Shown one piece after another: positions 1 to 5,676 of a stretch of DNA of 11,697 nt. A program made the translations under genes and the position numbers. The stretch covers positions 1 through 11,697 of the forward strand of contig DXDO01000154.1 of the NCBI GenBank assembly GCA_019115425.1, read 5' to 3'. Each line of letters starts with the position of its first letter. Within the stretch, counting starts at the first letter, position 1. This DNA comes from Candidatus Agathobaculum merdigallinarum. GTDB lineage: Bacteria; Bacillota; Clostridia; Oscillospirales; Butyricicoccaceae. Under the pieces are notes generated by a model. It saw nothing but the letters and a program-made list of their open reading frames with translations. It did not search any database and was not told where the DNA came from.

Positions 1-891
1 GTCGATCTTGGTGTACATATCGGCTACCATCCACTGCAGGCCCTGGAACTTGTCCAGCGTCTTGCCGAACTGAACGCGCTCCTTCATGTACTGGATCGCT
101 TTGTCCAGTGCGCCCTGGGCGATGCCGAGCGCCTGGGAAGCGATGCCGATACGGCCGCCGTCCAGCGTCATCATCGCGATCTTGAAGCCGCCGTTCTCCT
201 TGCCCAGCAGACGGTCTGCCGGCAGATGAACGTCCTCAAAGATCAGCTCAGCGGTCTGGGAACCACGGATACCCATCTTATGCTCGATCTTGCCGATCGA
301 GAAGCCCGGGTCGTTCTTATCAACGATGAAGGCGGAAATGCCCTTGTTGCCCTTGGACTTGTCGGTCATCGCGAATACAACGTAGGTATCCGCACGGCCG
401 CCGCCGGTAATGAACACCTTGGTGCCGTTGAGGATATAGGAGCCGTCCTCCTGCTTGGCGGCAATAGTCTGCTGCGCAGCGGAGTCCGTGCCCGCGTTAG
501 GCTCGGTCAGGCCGAACGCACCGATCTTCGCGCCTTCATGGGGCTCGATCAGCGGGCGCAGCCACTTTTCCTTCTGCTCCTCGGTGCCGAACGCGTAAAT
601 CGGCCAGGCACCCAGCGTGCCGTGAGCGGACATAATGCCGCCGGTGGTCGCGCAGACGCGGCTCATCTCTTCGATCGCGATCGAGTAGCATACGTAGTTG
701 CCGCCGGAGCCGCCGACTTCCTTCGGGAACTGAATGCCCATCAGGCCGTACTTCATCAGCTTCTGGACGGTCTCTTCCGGATAGCGCTCCTGCTCGTCGA
801 TCTCTGCTGCAAGCGGCTCTACTTCGTTGAGCGCGAACTCACGGCACATTTTCTGGAACAGTGCTTCTTCTTTTGTAAGCCTAAAATCCAT
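1..891 (-). CDS. bcd: Butyryl-CoA dehydrogenase-like acyl-CoA dehydrogenase (3' end cut by window edge)
   Basis: The minus strand reads open from an ATG at 891 to the window edge, giving 297 residues of a family usually about 380 long. The protein should be an FAD-dependent acyl-CoA dehydrogenase oxidising or reducing the C2-C3 bond of a short acyl-CoA, most likely crotonyl-CoA/butyryl-CoA in butyrate fermentation, in the cytoplasm. It begins MDFRLTKEEALFQKM. The FAD-contact signature IGAFGLTEPNAGTDS lies at residues 123-137, a beta-domain ITGGG at 161-165, and ERVQFGKTLDKFQGLQ at 271-286 begins the C-terminal helical domain. The catalytic glutamate expected near residue 367 lies outside the window. 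The Shine-Dalgarno GGGAGG at 900-905 sits 8 nt before the ATG. Family assignment is secure. The butyryl specificity is inferred from overall resemblance; no etfAB genes are visible to confirm it. Confidence 0.9.
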   Translation of the reverse strand, partial: MDFRLTKEEALFQKMCREFALNEVEPLAAEIDEQERYPEETVQKLMKYGLMGIQFPKEVGGSGGNYVCYSIAIEEMSRVCATTGGIMSAHGTLGAWPIYAFGTEEQKEKWLRPLIEPHEGAKIGAFGLTEPNAGTDSAAQQTIAAKQEDGSYILNGTKVFITGGGRADTYVVFAMTDKSKGNKGISAFIVDKNDPGFSIGKIEHKMGIRGSQTAELIFEDVHLPADRLLGKENGGFKIAMMTLDGGRIGIASQALGIAQGALDKAIQYMKERVQFGKTLDKFQGLQWMVADMYTKID

Positions 892-905
892 GCCATATAC
901 CTCCC

Positions 906-984
906 AAAAAAAATTCTCGGGTGTACATAAAAGCACAGCGCCGGACGCCCATGGGCCCGAGCGCCGTGCCAAATGTCGACACCC
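906..984 (-). promoter_or_regulatory. Structured 5' leader of the acyl-CoA dehydrogenase mRNA
   Basis: In the minus-strand leader, GGGTGT (984-979) and ACAT (976-973) pair with ATGT (928-925) and ACACCC (924-919), giving 10 base pairs with a CG bulge. Inside this, GCACGGCGC (969-961) pairs with GCGCTGTGC (941-933) as 9 bp including one G-U. At the tip lies the palindrome GCCCATGGGC (956-947). Eight T residues (913-906) follow five nt after the stem, directly before the Shine-Dalgarno. The arrangement resembles an attenuator or a protein/ligand-binding leader, but it matches no riboswitch class I can recognise. The pairing is visible; the regulatory role is inference. Confidence 0.5.
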
Positions 985-1007
985 TACTTTGGAGCATGTC
1001 TACTTCT

Positions 1008-1035
1008 ATTATACTGTTTGCCGGAAATATGTCAA
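1008..1035 (-). promoter_or_regulatory. Promoter of the acyl-CoA dehydrogenase gene
   Basis: On the minus strand there is a perfect -35 TTGACA (1030-1035), a 16-nt spacer and a perfect -10 TATAAT (1008-1013). Transcription should start near position 1000, leaving a leader of about 110 nt before the ATG at 891. This is a near-consensus housekeeping sigma promoter and suggests strong expression. Confidence 0.85.
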
Positions 1036-1225
1036 GGATTTAACAGACTTTTGCCCCAGAATTTCCGACCACTTTTTTCTATCGTCCGCCCCTACTTTTT
1101 ACACTGCGTGAAATCCCCGCGCTTCACTCCGATTTGTAATCATCCCGCCCGTTGCCGACACATATTACACGCGCCGCGTGCATAAAAATCAGGGAAGGCC
1201 AACATGATGAAGGAGGAAAAAGCCT

Positions 1226-2653
1226 ATGTGTGGAATCGGCGGGTTTGTCGATTATGAGCGCGACGCAAGGCGGTTTGGGCCGGTCGCGCAGCGGATGAAG
1301 CGCACGCTCACCCCGCGCGGTCCGGACGCGGAGGGCGAATACCATGATCTGGACGCACTGCTCGTCCACCGCCGCCTGATCGTCATCGATCCGGACGGGG
1401 GCAAACAGCCCATGTATTCACCAGATGGTAATACTGTTCTTGTTTACAACGGAGAGTTATATAACACTGAGGATATCCGCCGCGACCTCGTTCTGCGCGG
1501 CCACCGTTTCACCGGCCACTCGGATACCGAGGTGCTGCTGCACGCCTTTTTGGAATGGGGAACGGACGCATTCCCCCGCCTCAACGGCATTTTCGCCTTT
1601 GCCATCTGGCAAAAGGCCGAGCGGCGGCTGACCCTGTGCCGCGACCGGCTGGGCGTCAAGCCGCTGTTCTTCGCACAGACAGGCGGCGGGCTGGTATTTG
1701 GCTCGACCATCGGCACCGTTCTGTGCCATCCGGAGGTCGAACCGGAAATCGACGCGGACGGACTGCGCGCCCTGCTGCTGCTCGGCCCCGCGCGGCCGCC
1801 CGCCTCCGGTGTATTCCGCCGGATTGAGTCCCTGCTTCCCGGGCACTATGCCATCCTTACGCCCGAACACTACACCGACGAGGCGTACTGGAAGCTGGAA
1901 GCGCACGAGCATCCGGATGATCTGGATGCGACCATTGCACATACGCGCGAACTGATCTGTGACGCGGCGCAGCGGCAGCTTGTGTCCGACGTACCGCTGT
2001 CCTGCTTCCTGTCCGGCGGGCTGGACTCCTCCATCCTGTCCGTGCTCGCCGCGAAGGACTATGCCGCGCGCGGCGAGACGCTGCACACCTGGTCGGTGGA
2101 CTATCGCGACAACGAAAAATACTTTACCAAAAGTAGTTTTCAGCCAAATAGTGACAATCAGTATATTCAGATGATGGTGAACGCCCTGAAAACCGAGCAC
2201 CACAATGTTGTCATCGAGCCGGAAGCGCTGTGCGCCGCGCTGCTGCCTGCCACCGACGCACGCGACCTGCCCGGCATGGCGGATGTGGACTCCTCGCTGC
2301 TGCTGTTCTGCGCGGAGGTGAAAAAAGGCGCGACCGTATGCCTGTCCGGCGAGTGCGCCGACGAGCTGTTCGGCGGCTACCCATGGTATCATCGGGAGGA
2401 GATTTTATTCGAGGACACCTTCCCCTGGTCGCGCTCGGTCGATCTGCGGCTCGGCCTGCTCGCACCGGATGTGGTGCGGGACGGCGCAGAATTTGTCCGC
2501 GAACACTACCTTGATACCTGCCGCCGCGCGGAAAAGCTGCCTTCGGACAGCAAAAAGGACGCGCGGATGCGCGAAATGTTCGTGCTCAATCTGGACTGGT
2601 TTATGGCGACCCTGCTCGAGCGCCGCGCAGCGAAAGGATACCGCCATGGCTGA
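1226..2653 (+). pseudogene. asnB: Asparagine synthetase (glutamine-hydrolysing), C-terminally truncated
   Basis: The intact enzyme makes asparagine from aspartate, glutamine and ATP. The ATG at 1226 follows AGGAGG by 9 nt and places the nucleophile Cys at position 2 (MCGIGGF), as in class II glutamine amidotransferases. Further glutaminase motifs are RGPD at 31-34, NGELYN at 75-80 and GHSDTE at 97-102. The synthetase domain shows the PP-loop SGGLDSS at 263-269 and LSGECADELFGGY at 373-385. The frame then runs LDWFMATLLER (456-466) into RAAKGYRHG and stops at 475 residues, whereas Bacillus/Clostridium homologues continue with KDRMSMA-type sequence to about 600 or more. The last third of the synthetase domain is therefore missing, and asparagine synthesis is unlikely. 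The break coincides with the start of the recombinase segment. Two AT-rich patches (about 1418-1475 and 2118-2180) stand out in the GC-rich gene. A truncated protein could still be made. Confidence 0.85.
2618..2646. other. Junction between asnB and the recombinase segment (candidate attachment site)
   Basis: The asnB reading agrees with its family through LLER (codon 466 at 2621-2623) and then diverges. The small ORF's ribosome binding site follows within 20 nt. The break between host gene and inserted segment must fall in or near this interval, so one attachment half-site probably lies here. I could not find a matching direct repeat to the right of the recombinase within the window. Confidence 0.45.
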
Positions 2654-2798
2654 CCGGAACGCACCGCTCGTTGTGACCTGCCGCTGCGCCTCAGAACATA
2701 CACCATCCGAGGTCAAAGCCGCGCTTTTGGAGGCATGGCGGTATATCCGAAAGGAGATGGAGCAAGCTGACTGCGATCTACGCCCGCCAGTCGGTTGA
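2646..2798 (+). CDS. Small ORF upstream of serine recombinase, unknown function
   Basis: This 50-residue ORF starts at an ATG 6 nt after GAAAGGA (2633-2639), overlaps the last 8 nt of the truncated asnB frame, and overlaps the recombinase frame by about 32 nt. It contains a CRC cysteine pair (residues 12-14) and a predicted amphipathic helix, EVKAALLEAWRYIRKEMEQ. I do not recognise a named family; an accessory protein co-transcribed with the recombinase is a reasonable guess. Its last ten residues (ADCDLRPPVG) are encoded by the same DNA as the recombinase N-terminus and look like accidental read-through: without two bases the frame would end ...KEMEQ at a TGA overlapping a recombinase ATG. 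The good Shine-Dalgarno and composition argue that it is, or was, translated. Confidence 0.5.
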   Translation: MADRNAPLVVTCRCASEHTPSEVKAALLEAWRYIRKEMEQADCDLRPPVG

Positions 2799-4320
2799 CC
2801 GGCCGGACAGCATCTCGATCGACACCCAGATCGAGCGCTGCAGGCGAAGCCTGACGATCGACGAGCTGGACACCTGCCGTATCTATGCCGACCGCGGCTT
2901 TTCCGGCAAAAACACCGACCGCCCCGCCTTCCAGCGCCTGCTCGTGGATATCCGCGCGGGGGTGATCGACCGGATTGCAGTCTATAAACTCGACCGCGTC
3001 AGCCGCAGTGTGCACGATTTTACCGGTCTGTGCGCCCTTCTTCATGAAAAGCGGGTCTCGTTTCATTCATGCGAGGACGGGCTGACGCTCGACGACACCC
3101 CTGCGGGCACCGCCATGGCGCAGATCATGATGGTGTTCGCCCAGTTCGAGCGCGAGACCATCCAGCGCCGCGTGACCGACAACTATTACGCACGCGCCAA
3201 ATCCGGCATGTATCTGGGCGGCCGGCCGCCGTTTGGTTTCCGGCAGGGCGAAACCCATATCGACGGCCGCAAAACCGCCTGCTATGTGCCTGACACAGTA
3301 CAGGCCGCAACCGTCTGCGCGCTGTATGAGCGTTATCTTGAGCCGGATGGGTCGCTCGGCACGCTCATGCGCTGGCTGAACGATGAAAAACGTCTGCCCG
3401 CGCCGCGCGGCGGCGCATGGGGCACCGTGCAGCTCGGCCGGCTGCTGCGCAATCCCGCATATGTCCGCGCGGACGCAGCAGTGTACCGCTATCTGCGGCA
3501 GAAAGGCGCGCAGCCGACCGATCCCGCCGCGCGGTATGACAGCACGCATGGCTGTTACTTATACGCCAGCCGTGCCGGACGCACACAGAGCAAGTTCTCC
3601 GATCTTTCCGGCGCACTCCTCACGCTTGCACCGCACGATGGGCTGGTGGACGCGGAGGTCTGGCTGCGCGCGCAGCATAAGCTGGACGCGTGCCGCGCCC
3701 TCAAGGGCACCGGACGCGGCACGCACTCCTGGCTGTCCGGTATCATGCGGTGCGCGCAATGCGGCTATGCGCTCACCGTGGTCGCAAAGCCCGGCAGCGC
3801 TCTGCATTACATCAACTGCGGCGGCCGGAAAAAGGGCAGGTCGGTCTGTCCCGGGCGCACGCGCACCACAACGCTGGAGGAGATCGAGGCCGCGGTCGCG
3901 CCTGCGCTGCTGGAGCATCTGCGCCGTCTGGCCGCTGTGCCCGTTCCCCTCCCTGACGGACAGCGCGCCGCACGCAACCGGCTGGAAATGCGCATCGCCG
4001 CAGCCGAGCAGGCGCGCGACCGGCTCGCGCACAACCTCGCGCGGATCGAACAGGACGACGTGATCGCCCTGCTCGCCCAGCAGCTGCACGAGCAGCAGGC
4101 CGAGCTCGACCGGCTCAGCCGCGAAAAGGCCGCGCTTGCCATCCCTTCCGCGGACACCGGCGCGGAATACGACGCCCTGCTGCGCGCGTGGCCGCGTCTG
4201 TCCATCGGGCATAAAAAGCTGATCGCCCGCGCCGCGCTCAAGTGCGTGCTCGTCGGAGACGGCACGGTCGAGATCGTATTTCGTACTTCTCTGAACAAAG
4301 AACCGGACGGAAGCCAATAG
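2767..4320 (+). CDS. Large serine recombinase (integrase type), possible CTG start
   Basis: Site-specific DNA recombinase of the resolvase/invertase superfamily, which integrates or excises mobile DNA through a phosphoserine intermediate. Reading from CTG at 2767 gives 517 residues, the usual size. The N-terminal catalytic domain has TAIYARQS with nucleophile Ser9, the arginine motif LDRVSRS at 75-81, and FERETIQRR at 127-135. The recombinase domain includes GGRPPFGFR. The zinc ribbon has Cys329, Cys332, Cys351 and Cys361. A charged coiled-coil-like stretch lies at about 405-460, as expected for the integrase subgroup. The nearest in-frame GTG (2944) would delete Ser9 and cannot be the native start. 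The upstream frame, open back to a stop at 2674-2676, has no ATG, GTG or TTG. AAAGGAG (2750-2756) lies 10 nt before the CTG. The gene is thus either CTG-initiated or damaged at its start. Its composition matches the neighbours, so it is not an obviously recent import. Confidence 0.85.
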   Translation: MTAIYARQSVDRPDSISIDTQIERCRRSLTIDELDTCRIYADRGFSGKNTDRPAFQRLLVDIRAGVIDRIAVYKLDRVSRSVHDFTGLCALLHEKRVSFHSCEDGLTLDDTPAGTAMAQIMMVFAQFERETIQRRVTDNYYARAKSGMYLGGRPPFGFRQGETHIDGRKTACYVPDTVQAATVCALYERYLEPDGSLGTLMRWLNDEKRLPAPRGGAWGTVQLGRLLRNPAYVRADAAVYRYLRQKGAQPTDPAARYDSTHGCYLYASRAGRTQSKFSDLSGALLTLAPHDGLVDAEVWLRAQHKLDACRALKGTGRGTHSWLSGIMRCAQCGYALTVVAKPGSALHYINCGGRKKGRSVCPGRTRTTTLEEIEAAVAPALLEHLRRLAAVPVPLPDGQRAARNRLEMRIAAAEQARDRLAHNLARIEQDDVIALLAQQLHEQQAELDRLSREKAALAIPSADTGAEYDALLRAWPRLSIGHKKLIARAALKCVLVGDGTVEIVFRTSLNKEPDGSQ

Positions 4321-4337
4321 CTTCCGTCCGGTTCTTT
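4297..4337. terminator. Bidirectional intrinsic terminator between recombinase and acetyltransferase genes
   Basis: An 18-bp perfect inverted repeat (4297-4314 with 4320-4337, 5-nt loop) carries T-runs on both sides. The left arm overlaps the last recombinase codons and the TAG stop ends at the loop boundary. On the minus strand the stem starts 3 nt after the acetyltransferase stop. It therefore terminates both convergent transcription units. Confidence 0.88.
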
Positions 4338-4340
4338 ATG

Positions 4341-5003
4341 TTATGCGGTTTCCTCCAGCATCGCGCACAGTGCGCGCCGCACCTTGTCCAGATCCGGATC
4401 GCACAGCAGCGGCAGTGTCTCCGCCAGCCGCTCGGGTGCAAAATCCCACCAGCGCACGCGCAGCAGCAGGTCGATCATCTCGTCGTCGAACCGTTTTTTC
4501 AGAAAGCGCGCCGGATTGCCGCCGACCACGCTGTACGGCTCCACGTCCTTAGTCACGACCGAGTACGCCGCCACGATTGCGCCGTCGCCGATTTTCACGC
4601 CCGGCATGATCACGCTTTCGCGGCCGATCCACACGTCGTTGCCAATGATGGTATCGCCCTTGCGCGGCAGCTCGGAAAGATGGTCGGGCGTATTGCGCTC
4701 CCACGCGCCGCCGAACACATGGAAGGGGTAGGTGGTCACGCTGTGCAGCCGGTGGTTTGCCGGCCCCATGATGAACTTAGCGCCGCTCGCGATCTGGCAG
4801 AACCTGCCGATCACCAGCTTGTCCCCGAATTCCGGCCAGTTGAACAGCACATTGTTGCGCTCAAAGCCCGTGGGGTCATCCGCGTCGTCGTAATAGGTGT
4901 AGTCGCCCACGAAGATGTTCGGGGCGGTGATCACGTTTTTGATAAAGCATGAGGTCTTGTATTCATTCGGAAAAACCTCGTTCGGATTGGGAAAATCGTG
5001 CAT
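4341..5003 (-). CDS. Xenobiotic acetyltransferase, Vat/CatB-type hexapeptide-repeat protein
   Basis: A 220-residue protein of the left-handed beta-helix acetyltransferase family, which includes streptogramin A (Vat) and chloramphenicol (CatB) acetyltransferases; these trimers use acetyl-CoA in the cytoplasm. Landmarks are IKNVITAPNIFVGDYTYYDD (21-40), VIGRFCQIASGAKFIMGPANHR (64-85) with the likely catalytic His84, hexapeptide repeats TIIGNDVWIGRESVIMPGVKIGDGAIV (118-144), and the family-typical ending VVGGNPARFLKKRF (159-172). The length fits Vat enzymes (about 210-220). I chose the ATG at 5003 because AAGGAGG (5009-5015) lies 5 nt upstream; a GTG at 5033 would add ten atypical residues. It is the last gene of the hydroxylase operon, with no terminator before it, and is preceded by a 25-codon ORF whose stop overlaps its Shine-Dalgarno. 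Substrate cannot be read from sequence; many such genomic proteins are not proven resistance enzymes. Confidence 0.85.
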   Translation of the reverse strand: MHDFPNPNEVFPNEYKTSCFIKNVITAPNIFVGDYTYYDDADDPTGFERNNVLFNWPEFGDKLVIGRFCQIASGAKFIMGPANHRLHSVTTYPFHVFGGAWERNTPDHLSELPRKGDTIIGNDVWIGRESVIMPGVKIGDGAIVAAYSVVTKDVEPYSVVGGNPARFLKKRFDDEMIDLLLRVRWWDFAPERLAETLPLLCDPDLDKVRRALCAMLEETA

Positions 5004-5013
5004 TTTGTCCTCC

Positions 5014-5091
5014 TTATGGTCTTTGGATATCACCTCCGTGCAGATTTTCCCATGCAGCAGCGACCGCCCGCTTTTTCCTCAGTTCCTTCAT
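5014..5091 (-). CDS. 25-residue ORF, possible leader peptide of the acetyltransferase gene
   Basis: On the minus strand, ATG at 5091 follows AAGGAAG about 7 nt upstream, and the frame stops at TAA (5016-5014). The peptide begins MKELRKKRAVAAAW and ends HGGDIQRP. It starts 18 nt after the stop of the MocA-like gene. Its stop codon overlaps the AAGGAGG of the acetyltransferase gene, so ribosomes finishing it would sit on that site. This layout fits a coupling or leader peptide, as known for several antibiotic-inducible resistance genes in Gram-positive bacteria, but no family is recognised and chance cannot be excluded. Confidence 0.4.
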   Translation of the reverse strand: MKELRKKRAVAAAWENLHGGDIQRP

Positions 5092-5109
5092 CGTTTCCGC
5101 TTCCTTTAT

Positions 5110-5676
5110 CTATTGCACGCTATCGCGCGTGTCGATGTCATATAGTTCCCGCTCGTTTGCCGCCTGTACGGTCACGCAGTCCGGCCGCCGGAGCAGCGCC
5201 CTGCCGCCTTCGTCGCCGCGCAGCGCACGCAGCGCGGGGGCGAACTCGGCTGCAAACATCGTCGGGTTGCCCCGCCGCTCGCCAAAGCAGACGCGCGCAC
5301 ACGGCACCCCGGGCGCGGCCGCGTCCAGCAGCCTTGCAACGGTATCCGCCGTCAGATATGGCTGGTCCGCCACCACGGACACGATAAAGTCTCCCTCGCG
5401 CAGGTCAAGCGCATCCAGCCCCGCGCGAACCGTATAGGACTGCCCTCTCTCGCTGTCCGTGCCGTACACCGCACGCGCGCCGCACGCCCGCGCGCCGTCC
5501 AGCACCTCGTCATACCGCGAGACCACGGTCAGCGTGCAGTCATTCCGCGCTTTCACCAGCCCCGCCAGCATGTCCAGTCCGTGGCGGTAAAGCGGCTTGC
5601 CGTCAAGCTCATGCAGCAGCTTGTTTTCTCCAAAGCGGCGGCTGCTCCCCGCCGCAAGATACAGGATATGCTTCAT
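5110..5676 (-). CDS. mocA: MocA-like molybdenum cofactor cytidylyltransferase (NTP-transferase family)
   Basis: A 188-residue nucleotidyltransferase of the MobA/MocA (NTP_transf_3) type. Such proteins load CMP or GMP onto molybdopterin to make the dinucleotide cofactor used by molybdenum hydroxylases; MocA-type enzymes use CTP for the xanthine dehydrogenase family. The nucleotide-binding motif LAAGSSRRFGENK is at residues 7-19, the metal-binding region ADQPYL at 103-108, then RRGNPTMF at 134-141, GDEGGRALL at 154-162 and the family-typical DIDTRDS near the end. The LAAG rather than LAGG form favours MocA over MobA. I chose the ATG at 5676 because it makes a 4-nt ATGA overlap with the molybdenum subunit stop and starts exactly at the family N-terminus; a longer reading from 5739 lies wholly inside the upstream gene. 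Its place directly after the hydroxylase genes implies it matures their cofactor. Confidence 0.85.
   Translation of the reverse strand: MKHILYLAAGSSRRFGENKLLHELDGKPLYRHGLDMLAGLVKARNDCTLTVVSRYDEVLDGARACGARAVYGTDSERGQSYTVRAGLDALDLREGDFIVSVVADQPYLTADTVARLLDAAAPGVPCARVCFGERRGNPTMFAAEFAPALRALRGDEGGRALLRRPDCVTVQAANERELYDIDTRDSVQ

Larger units (their letters stand above)
892..1225. other. Divergent intergenic region between bcd and asnB
   Basis: This 334-nt gap holds the acyl-CoA dehydrogenase promoter and structured leader on the minus strand (to about 1035). The remaining 190 nt lead to asnB on the plus strand. I find no convincing sigma-A promoter for asnB there, only a weak TGCATAAAA-like stretch near 1179. 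A short inverted repeat CACGC-GCC-GCGTG lies near 1169-1181. The asnB ribosome binding site AGGAGG is at 1211-1216. The short ORFs in this gap have no Shine-Dalgarno support and look random. Confidence 0.6.

Noticed and set aside
226..930. 234-codon plus-strand frame opposite the acyl-CoA dehydrogenase
   Set aside because: The minus strand encodes an unmistakable acyl-CoA dehydrogenase with promoter and Shine-Dalgarno; the plus frame is its shadow.
1036..1225. T-box leader for asnB
   Set aside because: No conserved T-box sequence of the GGGTGGNACCGCG kind and no terminator hairpin before the ribosome binding site.
4320..4700. Remaining asnB coding sequence after the recombinase
   Set aside because: Nothing here resembles the asnB C-terminus on the plus strand; the minus strand is fully occupied by the acetyltransferase.
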